From positions 1 through 64,000 of the forward strand of contig CAZMRF010000004.1 in the NCBI GenBank assembly GCA_964568735.1: a DNA stretch of 64,000 bases, read 5' to 3'. Shown here in pieces: positions 7,699 through 15,547 of the stretch (its first letter is position 1; every line of letters starts with the position of its first letter). Below the pieces are notes generated by a model that was not told where the DNA came from, did no database searches, and saw nothing but the letters and a program-made list of their open reading frames with translations. Source of the DNA: CAZMRF01 sp964568735 (GTDB lineage: Bacteria > Acidobacteriota > Polarisedimenticolia > JACPZX01). The position numbers were made by a program, and so were the translations under genes.

Positions 7699-9348
7699 AT
7701 GAGGGGATTCCGGCGTGCGCTCGGCGGTCGCTGGCGATCCCTGCTCACCATCCTGCTCCTCTCCGGGACTCTCCTCCTCGTGGGGATGTTGACGCTGCAA
7801 GCGCAGTACGCCTGGACCTACCACCGGACAACCGCGGAGAGCGTCCTGAGGGACTACTCGCGCCTCGCGGCCGAGGAGTTCATCCGCAGGGCGAGCCTCG
7901 AGATCGGGTATCGGGGCTTCTACACCGTCACGACGACCCTGCAGCAGCGGCTGGGCGGCGTCGCGGATCCCGTGCTCATGGATCCCGACGGGCTCTCCGG
8001 GGCTTCCGATGGAGGCGGCCCGTCGTCCCGCGACCTCGTCAGGACGCTCTTCCTCGTGGATCCGGAGAGGGACTCCCTCGATACGACCGGAGTCCCCCTC
8101 GATGCGGAGAGCGCGACCCTGCTTCGGGAGCGGATTCGTTTCACGTTTCCCCCTGGCCGTGAGAGTGCCGGGCCCTTCTCCCCAATCCACCTGAAGGGGG
8201 ACTCGGGCCAGCGGATCTTCATCGTGACGGCGCTGGCCCCTGCGCCGGGGGGATCGCCCCGACTGGCCGGCTTCGAGGTCAATCTCGCGGCCCTCTCGAC
8301 GTGGCTCGGGCGCATGGTGGATTCACGGCCTCTGCTCCCCGCGTCGCTGGGAGACGGAGAGCTGACGAACGACCTCCTCTTCCTCCGCCTGGCCGACGCC
8401 ACGGGCCGAGTGCTCTACACGTCGGGTACGTGGCCGGGCCCTCTGCTGGCCACCGAGACTCCCATGGGAGATGCCTACAGCGGCGTCTTCGAGGGGCTGA
8501 AGCTCACGGTCTGCATCGACCCGGAGGCGGCCCCACGGCTCGTCATCGGCGGGCTACCCCGCTCGCGGCTGCCGATTCTCCTGAGCCTCCTGCTTCTCAC
8601 GATCGGTCTCCTCGGGGCCTCGGTCTGGCAGATGCGCCGCGAGAGGGCGCTGGCCCGGATGCGCTCCGAGTTCGTCGCTCGCGTCTCGCACGAGCTGCGC
8701 ACGCCCCTGACGCAGATCCGCATGTTCGCCGAGACTCTTCTCCTGGGTCGTGCCCGCACGCCGGAGGAGCATCGCCGATCCGTCGAGATCATCGATCAGG
8801 AGGCGCGGCGGCTGAGCCATCTCGTTGAGAACATTCTCCAGTTCTCCAGAGGTGAGCGCGGGACCACTCGCCTCGCGCCGCGCCCGGTGGAAATGGCACC
8901 CTTGCTGCGTGACCTGGCCGAGAAGTTCCAGCCTGTCGCACGCACCAGACAGGTCCGGATCGTGACGAGCCTCGAGGCGGACGCGACCGTCCTCGCCGAT
9001 GACGAGGCTGTGACGCAGGTGATCCTCAACCTGCTCGACAACGCCGTGAAGTACGGTCCTGAAGGGCAGCAGGTGCACCTCGGGCTCGAGAAGGCGGGGC
9101 GCGTCGTCCGGGTCACCGTGGAGGACGAGGGGCCGGGCGTGCCGGAGCGGGATCGAGAGCGGATCTGGGCCAGATGGCAGCGCCTGGACCGGGACGAGCG
9201 TAGGGCGATCTCGGGGGCAGGCATGGGTCTGACCGTCGTGCGGGATCTGGTCTCGCTGCACGGCGGCCGCACCTGGGTCGAGGCGGGTCCGCGAGGTGGC
9301 GCGCGTTTCGTCGTGGAGCTGCCCGTGATCTCCGGAGGCGCGGCATGA
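7699..9348 (+). CDS. membrane sensor histidine kinase
   Basis: 549 residues. A first transmembrane helix (about 18-34), an extracytoplasmic sensor region of about 250 residues with no recognisable fold, a second helix (around 290-315), then HisKA with phospho-acceptor His331 in SHELRTPLTQ. The HATPase domain follows, with an N box (NLLDNAVKYGP), G1 (DEGPGVP) and G2 (GAGMGLTVVRDL). The next gene is its response regulator, overlapping by four bases (ATGA), so they form a two-component pair made together. ATG 7699 is preferred because the -10 box at 7685 excludes an upstream start. The signal is unknown; the divergent cytochrome is the only hint of context. Confidence 0.88.
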   Translation: MRGFRRALGGRWRSLLTILLLSGTLLLVGMLTLQAQYAWTYHRTTAESVLRDYSRLAAEEFIRRASLEIGYRGFYTVTTTLQQRLGGVADPVLMDPDGLSGASDGGGPSSRDLVRTLFLVDPERDSLDTTGVPLDAESATLLRERIRFTFPPGRESAGPFSPIHLKGDSGQRIFIVTALAPAPGGSPRLAGFEVNLAALSTWLGRMVDSRPLLPASLGDGELTNDLLFLRLADATGRVLYTSGTWPGPLLATETPMGDAYSGVFEGLKLTVCIDPEAAPRLVIGGLPRSRLPILLSLLLLTIGLLGASVWQMRRERALARMRSEFVARVSHELRTPLTQIRMFAETLLLGRARTPEEHRRSVEIIDQEARRLSHLVENILQFSRGERGTTRLAPRPVEMAPLLRDLAEKFQPVARTRQVRIVTSLEADATVLADDEAVTQVILNLLDNAVKYGPEGQQVHLGLEKAGRVVRVTVEDEGPGVPERDRERIWARWQRLDRDERRAISGAGMGLTVVRDLVSLHGGRTWVEAGPRGGARFVVELPVISGGAA

Positions 9349-10097
9349 AGCGGATCTTGATCATCGAGGACAACGCGGATCTCGCCTTTGGCCTGCGGAA
9401 CAACCTGGAGCTGGAGGGCTACGAGGTGCGCGTGGCGGGGGATGGGAAGGCGGGCCTCGAAGCCTTGCGTGCCTCGACCGCAGATCTGGTCATCCTCGAT
9501 CTGATGCTCCCCGAAATGGATGGCTTCAATGTGCTGAGAGGAATCCGCAAGGGGGGCTCGAAGGTTCCGATCCTGATCCTGACGGCGCGAGGCGAGGAGG
9601 CCGACAAGGTGACGGGCCTACGCCTCGGCGCCGACGACTATGTCACGAAGCCCTTCGGCCTGATGGAGCTGCTGGCGCGAGTGGAGGCGCTCCTCCGGCG
9701 TGCGGAGGCTGCTCGCGAGAGTGGGGGCAGTGAGGGGAGAGTCGGCGATTCCGGGGCGAGTGAGGACGGAGCTGCCGAGGGGCGTTCCGGATCGAAGGCA
9801 AGCGTCAGGTTCGGGGGGATCGAGGTCAACCCGGCCGCTCGCACGGTGAGCCGGGCCGGCGCGCCCGTCGATCTCTCGCCGAAGGAGTTCGACCTCCTCG
9901 TAGCTCTCATCCGCCACGATGGCGCCGTGGTGTCGCGGGAGGATCTCCTCGAAGAGGTCTGGGGCTATGCGAACGATGTCGTGTCACGGACCGTCGACAC
10001 CCACATCGCCGAGCTTCGCCGCAAGCTGGAGGAGGATCCCTCCATGCCCCGCCACATCCTCACCGCCCGCAAAGCCGGATACCGGCTGGAGCGTTGA
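9345..10097 (+). CDS. OmpR/PhoB-family response regulator
   Basis: A 250-residue two-domain regulator. The receiver domain has the acidic pocket (EDN at 8-10), phospho-acceptor Asp52 in ILDLMLPEMDG and the conserved Lys in DDYVTKPFG. The C-terminal winged helix ends with the family's usual HILTARKAGYRLE-type finish. Between the domains is an unusually long Gly/Ser/Glu-rich linker of about 30 residues (around 122-150). The ATG overlaps the kinase stop (ATGA), so expression is coupled. It should bind direct repeats upstream of target genes; none can be assigned here. Confidence 0.92.
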   Translation: MKRILIIEDNADLAFGLRNNLELEGYEVRVAGDGKAGLEALRASTADLVILDLMLPEMDGFNVLRGIRKGGSKVPILILTARGEEADKVTGLRLGADDYVTKPFGLMELLARVEALLRRAEAARESGGSEGRVGDSGASEDGAAEGRSGSKASVRFGGIEVNPAARTVSRAGAPVDLSPKEFDLLVALIRHDGAVVSREDLLEEVWGYANDVVSRTVDTHIAELRRKLEEDPSMPRHILTARKAGYRLER

Positions 10098-10207
10098 GTC
10101 GAGCAGGCACGTCTCTCAGGTCGCGGATCCAGCGGAGTTCGCGCTTCCTGAGGGGTCCGGGCTAGACTTGCTCAGTGCGGCAGGATCGCCCTTTAGGAGG
10201 TAGCGCG

Positions 10208-11377
10208 ATGCAGACGGTCATTTCGAGACGGTCATTCGTGAAGACCTTGGGCGCCGGCGGCCTTGGCGCTCTCACATTTCCTGACGTCATGGCGCGGGGC
10301 CACGAGGCGCTGCTCGGGGAGAGAGAGAGCCCAGCCGGTCCTCCCGTACTTGCTGCCTCCCAGATGGGCACCGAAGAGGTGATCCATCTCGACAGCAATG
10401 AGAACCCGAACGGTCCAGGACCGTCCGTGCTCGACGCGATCACCGGGGGATTCGCGATCACTTCCCGGTATCCCGACCGTCCCGAGGACGATGTACGAGA
10501 CGCCATCGCTCGTCAGAACAAGATCGCGAGCGAGAACGTCCTCATGGGTTGCGGGTCGACCGAGATCCTCCGAATGGCGGTCGATGCGTTCTGCTCGCCG
10601 TCAAGAGCTCTCGTCACGGCGGCGCCGACCTTCGAGTGGCCCGAGGCGCGCGCGCGGATTGCCGGCTCCCCCGTGATCGCCGTGCCGGTCGATGGTGCTC
10701 TGCGCCTCGATCTCCCTCAGATGGCGGCGGCGGCGAAAGGCAGCGGCCTGATCTACGTCGGCAATCCCAACAATCCCACGGCCACGGCGAACTCAGCGCG
10801 CGCGGTCCAGGACTTCGTGGGGAGCGTCTTGAAGACGACTCCCGAGACGACGATTCTGATCGACGAGGCCTATTTCGAGTACGTTGACGACCCAGGCTGT
10901 GCGAGTGCGCTCCCGCTCGCCATGGAAAGCCCGCGCGTCATCCTCACCCGCACCTTCTCGAAGATCTTCGGGATGGCCGGGCTGCGCGTGGGATATGCCG
11001 TGGGCGACGCGGCCACGCTTCGCGCGCTCGAGCGGCACAAGATCCCCAGCGGCGTCAATGCCTTTGCTGCAATCGCCGCGGTGGCGACCGTCGGAGATCT
11101 CGACCGCGTCCAGCACGAGCGCTCGTTGAACCGAGCCGCCAAGGAGTACACGCTGCGCTTCTTCGAGTCGGCCGGCTTCAAGGGAACGCCCTCGGAGACG
11201 AACTTCATCATGGTGGACATCCGCCGTGATTCGCGAACTTTCCGCGACGCGTGCCGCACGCGCGGCGTCCACATCGGCCGCCCCTTCCCGCCCCTGACGA
11301 CCCACGCGCGGATCTCCATCGGCACGATCGACGAGATGCACAGGGCCGTGGACGTGTTTCGTGAGGTCCTGGCCTAG
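10208..11377 (+). CDS. HisC-like PLP aminotransferase with a Tat signal peptide
   Basis: A 389-residue class I/II aminotransferase of the histidinol-phosphate aminotransferase type: substrate loop HLDSNENPNGP near the N-terminus, PLP-phosphate motif NPNNPT, and Schiff-base lysine Lys252 in TFSKIFGMAG. Unlike cytoplasmic HisC it begins MQTVISRRSFVKTLGAGG, a textbook twin-arginine signal (SRRxFVK plus a weakly hydrophobic stretch), so the folded, cofactor-loaded enzyme is probably exported. There are no other his genes nearby, which also argues against a biosynthetic role. ATG 10208 has AGGAGG 5 bases upstream. The substrate is unknown. Confidence 0.85.
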   Translation: MQTVISRRSFVKTLGAGGLGALTFPDVMARGHEALLGERESPAGPPVLAASQMGTEEVIHLDSNENPNGPGPSVLDAITGGFAITSRYPDRPEDDVRDAIARQNKIASENVLMGCGSTEILRMAVDAFCSPSRALVTAAPTFEWPEARARIAGSPVIAVPVDGALRLDLPQMAAAAKGSGLIYVGNPNNPTATANSARAVQDFVGSVLKTTPETTILIDEAYFEYVDDPGCASALPLAMESPRVILTRTFSKIFGMAGLRVGYAVGDAATLRALERHKIPSGVNAFAAIAAVATVGDLDRVQHERSLNRAAKEYTLRFFESAGFKGTPSETNFIMVDIRRDSRTFRDACRTRGVHIGRPFPPLTTHARISIGTIDEMHRAVDVFREVLA

Positions 11378-11427
11378 GGAGGTTTCGGTGACGCGGATCT
11401 CGGCGATCCGGCACCTATCTCGCGCGC

Positions 11428-11456
11428 TTGACGCCCCCGGCCCCCCTGTCTAGGCT
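11428..11456 (+). promoter_or_regulatory. sigma70-type promoter of nfeD
   Basis: TTGACG (11428-11433) and TAGGCT (11451-11456) are separated by exactly 17 bases, 42 bases before the nfeD start. A GGGGAGG ribosome site follows just before ATG 11498. Confidence 0.6.
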
Positions 11457-11497
11457 CTCCTCCTGCTCGTGGGGCCGGGTGCGCGGGGGAGGCTGCA

Positions 11498-11932
11498 ATG
11501 GCGTGGTGGGTTTGGGTCCTCGGGGGGCTGGCGCTGCTGGCGCTCGAGCTGACGACGCCGGGGGGGTTCTTCATCGCCTTCTTCGGTGTGGCGGCGCTGG
11601 TGATCGGGGCGCTCGTCGGCGCCGGGCTGCTCGAGCCAGTCTGGCTGCAGTGGCTGCTCTTCTCCGTTCTCTCCGTCATCTCGCTCCTTCTCTTTCGCAA
11701 GCCGCTCCTCGAGTGGATGAAGCGGCGCGAGCCCGTGCGCCCGGCGGTCGACTCGCTGGTCGGGCAGGAAGCGATCCTCACGGAAGACCTTCCGGCAGGG
11801 GGCGTCGGCAAGGCGGAGCTGCGCGGGACGTCGTGGAGCGTGAGGAGCCGCGACAGCTCCCCGCTCGTCCGCGGGCGGCGCTGCCGGGTGGAGCAGGTGG
11901 ATGGGCTCACACTGTGGGTGCGGGCCGAGTGA
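11498..11932 (+). CDS. NfeD-family membrane protein (short form)
   Basis: 144 residues: two or three hydrophobic helices in the first half (FFIAFFGVAALVIGALVGAG and WLLFSVLSVISLLLF), then a C-terminal OB-fold-like beta domain (LVGQEAILTEDL ... VEQVDGLTLWV) typical of NfeD. This short form lacks the ClpP-like protease domain. NfeD proteins are encoded next to SPFH/stomatin proteins and are thought to work with them at membrane microdomains; the next gene (12004) is exactly such a partner. ATG 11498 has GGGGAGG at suitable distance. Confidence 0.88.
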   Translation: MAWWVWVLGGLALLALELTTPGGFFIAFFGVAALVIGALVGAGLLEPVWLQWLLFSVLSVISLLLFRKPLLEWMKRREPVRPAVDSLVGQEAILTEDLPAGGVGKAELRGTSWSVRSRDSSPLVRGRRCRVEQVDGLTLWVRAE

Positions 11933-12003
11933 ATGTGCGGTTCGATTGAGGATGAAGGCCTGCTGAAGGCGCGGGCGGCCGGTTCGGGCCGCGGGGGTGA
12001 CGC

Positions 12004-12943
12004 ATGAGTCCGATGCTGATCGTCGTCGTGGTGCTGGCCGTCTTCGTGCTGATCGTCATCGCCCGGACGGCGGTCGTGGTGCCGCAGCAGAGCGCCTACG
12101 TCGTCGAGCGGCTCGGCAAATACGGCGGCACGCTGCATGCCGGGTTCCACCTGCTGGTGCCGTTCTTCGATGTGATCCGCTACCGGCACTCGCTGAAAGA
12201 GAACGCCGTCGACATCCCGGAGCAGATCTGCATCACTCGCGACAACGTCCAGGTGGGCGTGGATGGCGTCCTTTACCTCAAGGTGCTCAACCCGGAACGG
12301 GCCTCCTACGGCGCGGCCGACTACCTCTTCGCGATCATCCAGCTCGCGCAGACCACGCTGCGCAGCGAGATGGGCAAGATCGACCTCGACCGCACCTTCG
12401 AGGAGCGCACGCACATCAACGTCGCGGTCGTGAACGAGCTGGACAAGGCCTCCGAACCGTGGGGCATCAAGGTGCTGCGCTACGAGATCAAGAACATCAC
12501 GCCGCCCAAGGACGTGCTGGCGGCGATGGAAAAGCAGATGCGCGCCGAGCGCGAGAAGCGGGCCGTCATCCTGACCTCCGAGGGGCAACGNNNNNNNNNN
12601 CATCAAGGCATCGGAGGCCAAGAAGCAGCAGCAGATCAACGAGGCCGAGGGCGCGGCGTCGGCGATCCTGGCGATCGCCCAGGCGACCTCCGAGGGTATC
12701 CGGAAGGTGGCCGAGTCGATCCAGATGGCCGGCGGCTACGAGGCTGTGCAGTTGCGGGTCGCCGAGCAGTACATAGGCCGCTTCGGCGAGCTGGCGAAGG
12801 CGGGGAACACGATAATCCTGCCGGCCAACGTCGCGGACGTCGCCTCGATGATGGCCGTGGCGATGAACGTCATTGGACGCCGGCCGGGCGAAGGTGGGCC
12901 GGGCGGCGGTCAGCCCACTCTCGGCGGCCCGCGCTCTGCGTAG
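12004..12943 (+). CDS. SPFH/Band 7 (stomatin/paraslipin-like) protein, interrupted by an assembly gap
   Basis: An N-terminal membrane helix (about 3-20) is followed by an SPFH domain (VVPQQSAYVVERLGKYGGTL, EERTHINVAVVNELD, WGIKVLRYEIKNITPP) and a helical tail (KQQQINEAEGAASAILAIAQATSEGI). It ends with VADVASMMAVAMNVIG. The reading frame shifts across ten Ns at 12591-12600, which are a scaffolding placeholder, so I treat both sides as one gene of about 310 residues. Such proteins form large membrane rings or scaffolds together with NfeD, which is encoded just upstream. A true frameshift cannot be excluded from this sequence. Confidence 0.85.
12591..12600. other. assembly gap (10 N)
   Basis: Ten Ns inside the SPFH gene. 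The flanking coding frames do not match, so the gap length is nominal. Confidence 0.95.
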
Positions 12944-12995
12944 AGCGCCGCGCCGCCGGGGCGGGGCCGCGGCAGGGATGTATGCTCGGTGCGTC

Positions 12996-13211
12996 ATGCG
13001 AGACTTCGAGATGCTACGGAAGTTCGAGGACGATCAGATCCGGGCTTCAGCACCGGATTACGAGACCGGGTTGCGGGTCTTCGAGGCGCTCTGGCAGGAA
13101 GCGGTGAAGCTCGGAGTCCTGCCTCTCGCAGATCTGCTCGAAGGGATCGAGTCCGACGTGCATCTCGCCGAGATGCTGAACGCTGGAATACGTCCTGCCG
13201 ATTGTGCCTGA
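12996..13211 (+). CDS. conserved-looking 71-residue protein of unknown function
   Basis: MRDFEMLRKFEDDQIRAS opens a charged, helical protein ending DVHLAEMLNAGIRP. It has no membrane segment, cysteine motif or signal peptide. The composition (acidic, leucine-rich, amphipathic helices) would suit a small cytoplasmic partner protein or antitoxin, but no partner is adjacent. A -10 box TATGCT (12981-12986) stands 9 bases before ATG, the same near-leaderless layout seen at other genes here. The function is not recognised. Confidence 0.55.
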   Translation: MRDFEMLRKFEDDQIRASAPDYETGLRVFEALWQEAVKLGVLPLADLLEGIESDVHLAEMLNAGIRPADCA

Positions 13212-13434
13212 GAGTCCTGGTTTCCATGACGCCCCAAGGGACCTGCACCTGACGTCGTCGACGAGACGCGCTGCGTCAAACATCCCTGCCGTTCCGCCCG
13301 AAAGGACGCCGCCGGCGATTCCGGGGTCGCCTAAGATCTCGCCTGTTCCGATCGACGGCCCTGCCCGGATGGTCCCTTCAAGTCCGTAGCGACCGCGCCA
13401 CCCACGCGACTCTCCCTGTGAGTCGAAGAGCGAT

Positions 13435-13530
13435 GCGGAGATTAGTGGGTTTATTCTCCGCAAAACTTGCGGTGCATTCTTGCAGCAGCGGAGAATACTC
13501 TGTATAATCTCCGCACAAGGAGCGGAGAAT
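13435..13530 (+). promoter_or_regulatory. fic promoter with an array of GCGGAGAAT operator half-sites
   Basis: A good promoter is present: TTGCAG (13480-13485), 17 bases, then TATAAT (13503-13508). Five copies of a nine-base half-site surround it: GCGGAGATT 13435-13443, ATTCTCCGC 13453-13461, GCGGAGAAT 13488-13496 (between -35 and -10), AATCTCCGC 13506-13514 (overlapping the -10) and GCGGAGAAT 13522-13530 (overlapping the ribosome site and the ATG). Alternating orientation gives inverted pairs. A regulator bound here would block transcription and possibly translation; the Fic protein is the likely candidate. The rest of 13212-13434 shows no convincing gene. Confidence 0.7.
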
Positions 13531-14689
13531 GTACATCCACGAGTTGGAAGGCTGGCCTCGAGTCCTCTGGGATACCGACCGCCTGGCCAAGCCTCTTGCG
13601 TCCATTCGGCACCGGCAGGGCAAGCTGATCGGCCGGATGGAATCGATGGGCTTCAGCCTACGTCAGGAAGCCGTGTTGCGGACCCTGACGGCCGACGTCC
13701 TTAAGAGCAGCGAGATCGAGGGAGAAAAGCTCGAAGCCGAGCAGGTGCGTTCCTCGATCGCCCGCCGGCTCGGCATGGACATCGGGGCGCTCAAGCCCAC
13801 AGACCGCAATGTCGAAGGCGTCGTCGAGATGATGCTCGACGCCACCGGCCAGTATGGTGAGCCACTCACCGTCGAACGGCTGTTCTCCTGGCACGCGGCG
13901 CTGTTTCCCACGGGGCGAAGCGGCATGAGGAAGATCAAGGTCGGGGCTTGGCGGGATGACAGCGCCGGTCCGATGCAGGTCGTTTCGGGGCCGATCGGCA
14001 AGGAGCGGGTTCATTTCGAGGCGCCAGCCGCCGGGAGGCTCGAACACGAAATGACCACCTTTTTGGAATGGTTCAACAGGTCTGCCGACATCGACGAGGT
14101 GCTCAAGGCGGCACTCAGCCATCTGTGGTTTGTGACGATCCATCCGTTTGATGACGGCAATGGCCGCATCGCGCGCGCGATCGCCGACATGGCTCTGGCA
14201 CGCTCCGAAGGGAATCCACAACGGTTCTACAGCATGTCAACGCAGATCCAGCAAGAGCGGCAGGCGTACTACGACCTCCTTGAGCAAACACAACGGGACG
14301 GGCTGGACGTCACGCCTTGGATGGAATGGTTCCTGGGCTGCCTCGGTCGTTCAATCGATGGCGCGGAGACAATCCTCGGCGCGGTCCTGGTCAAGGCGCG
14401 CTTCTGGGCAAGTATCCGGGGAATGCCTCTGAACGAGCGCCAGACTCTTGTTATCAACCGGCTATTGGATGGTCTCCAGGGCAAGCTGACGACGTCGAAA
14501 TACGCAAAGCTGACGAAGAGCTCTCAGGACACGGCGCTGCGCGACATCATGCTCCTGGTGGAGCGGGGAATCCTCATCCGTGGTCCACAAGGCGGCCGCA
14601 GCACGAGCTACGAGCTTGCGAAGGCCCACCAGGCTGAGGATAGGTCGACGCTGGAAGCAACGACGCCGGCGGCGGACGATCGCACATAA
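13529..14689 (+). CDS. Fic-family AMPylator with N-terminal inhibitory helix
   Basis: 386 residues. The N-terminal domain (DUF4172-like, starting MYIHELEGWP) contains the inhibitory motif SxxxEG (Ser60, Glu64, Gly65), which holds class II Fic enzymes off. The Fic core has the complete motif HPFDDGNGRIAR, with catalytic His205. A C-terminal winged-helix-like part (about 300-370: LTTSKYAKLTKSSQDTALRDI) suits DNA binding. Family members transfer AMP to target proteins. The array of repeated half-sites over the promoter and start codon fits self-repression through the C-terminal domain; this is inference. The target is unknown and there is no FicA-type antitoxin beside it. Confidence 0.9.
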   Translation: MYIHELEGWPRVLWDTDRLAKPLASIRHRQGKLIGRMESMGFSLRQEAVLRTLTADVLKSSEIEGEKLEAEQVRSSIARRLGMDIGALKPTDRNVEGVVEMMLDATGQYGEPLTVERLFSWHAALFPTGRSGMRKIKVGAWRDDSAGPMQVVSGPIGKERVHFEAPAAGRLEHEMTTFLEWFNRSADIDEVLKAALSHLWFVTIHPFDDGNGRIARAIADMALARSEGNPQRFYSMSTQIQQERQAYYDLLEQTQRDGLDVTPWMEWFLGCLGRSIDGAETILGAVLVKARFWASIRGMPLNERQTLVINRLLDGLQGKLTTSKYAKLTKSSQDTALRDIMLLVERGILIRGPQGGRSTSYELAKAHQAEDRSTLEATTPAADDRT

Positions 14690-14691
14690 GA

Positions 14692-14778
14692 AGCGTTTAC
14701 GGCGACAGCATGACCGACGCTGACATCTTCGATGGCGATTACCTCCTCGTAGTGGTGCTCGTTGGCCAGATCATCTGA
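14692..14778 (+). pseudogene. remnant of a LexA/UmuD-type S24 peptidase
   Basis: Just after the Fic stop, one frame reads VYGDSMTDADIFDGDYLLV before meeting a stop at 14776. GDSM with the nucleophile serine, then DGDxLLV, is the hallmark of S24 peptidases (LexA, UmuD, phage repressors). Nothing of the N-terminal DNA-binding part or the later lysine region remains, and the piece is jammed between Fic and the broken biotin-carrier copy. It looks like debris from a prophage- or SOS-type repressor. Confidence 0.55.
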
Positions 14779-15418
14779 CCACGAAGATCACCTGGCCGTG
14801 GCGTATCTCCTGCGAGTCGGTGGCGCGCACTTCGACGATCCGCGCGGGGGAGGGGAGGCCGGGGCCGCCGTAGGGAATGGGGCTGAAGGTCTTCATCGCC
14901 TCGATGAGGCCGAGCGTCTGGCCGGTGCGCACCTCGGAGCCGACCTCGACGTAGGCGGGGTCTCCTGGTCGAGGACGCCGATAGAAGATCCCGTCGGCGG
15001 GGCAGACGACGGCGTGGCAGCCATCAGGGATCGCTTCATCCATGCGACCGCCGATCCGCGCAGACGCACCCACACCTGCGATGCCGGAAGATGGCCGAGG
15101 CTCTCCGAGCCTTTCGGTCGAGCCGGTTCGGGGTGCCTTGGTCCGCGACCCCCTGCCGGGAGCGGACCTGTATCTTCGTCCTCGGTGCTCCCCGCCGCAG
15201 CGGAGCCCACACTCCCCGAAGCTCGTGGTATCCCTACTCGATCCGAGCCTCCAGCCGCCGCAACGTCGATCGGCCCGAGCGCGAGGATGGGCTGGCCGTG
15301 CTCGACGGGGATGGCGTCGGCGCCCCAGCCGCCCACCTCGAGCTGCTGGACGATGTCCGCGATGCCCTCGGGTACGAGGAGCGGGTGGTCTCAGTCCAGA
15401 ATCGTCAGCGTGGCGCGG
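14771..15418 (-). pseudogene. broken duplicate of the biotin carboxyl carrier gene
   Basis: On the minus strand this stretch is a diverged copy of most of the carrier gene at 21518-22219, roughly 85-90 percent alike by eye at the DNA level. The C-terminal biotin domain is intact, with EAMKTF and the attached lysine, and ends ...VIFVVR. The upstream part (GWGADAIPVEHGQPIL) lies in another frame, and the linker between them is scrambled by indels near 15080-15110. The first 50 or so codons and the start codon are missing. The C-terminal 100 residues could still be read from an internal ATG (15073), but with no partner subunits it is most likely a dead copy. Confidence 0.78.
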
Positions 15419-15494
15419 GCGCAGTCCTCAATCGATCCCTCAATCTCGCTCCAGTCCTCCGTGGCGCTCCAAAGCTGCTCAGGGTCATTCGAGA

Positions 15495-15538
15495 TTGAGA
15501 TACAGCAATCGCTGGTGGTAGCATCGGGTATCTACCCG
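15495..15538 (+). promoter_or_regulatory. promoter with a perfect palindromic operator before CHAT module 1
   Basis: TTGAGA (15495-15500), 18 bases, TAGCAT (15519-15524), immediately followed by the perfect inverted repeat CGGGTA-TC-TACCCG (15525-15538), which covers the expected transcription start. It lies 9 bases before ATG 15548. The position suggests a repressor site or a short 5' hairpin controlling the FecR-like/CHASE2 pair. Confidence 0.5.
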
Positions 15539-15547
15539 AGGGCGGAG

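Noticed and set aside
13047..13463. A minus-strand frame upstream of fic
   Set aside because: It overlaps the fic promoter and the 71-residue gene; composition gives no domain and no ribosome site.
14893..15336. An apparent 147-residue protein with GWGADAIPVEHGQPIL
   Set aside because: It is the out-of-frame half of the degenerate biotin-carrier copy, not an independent gene.
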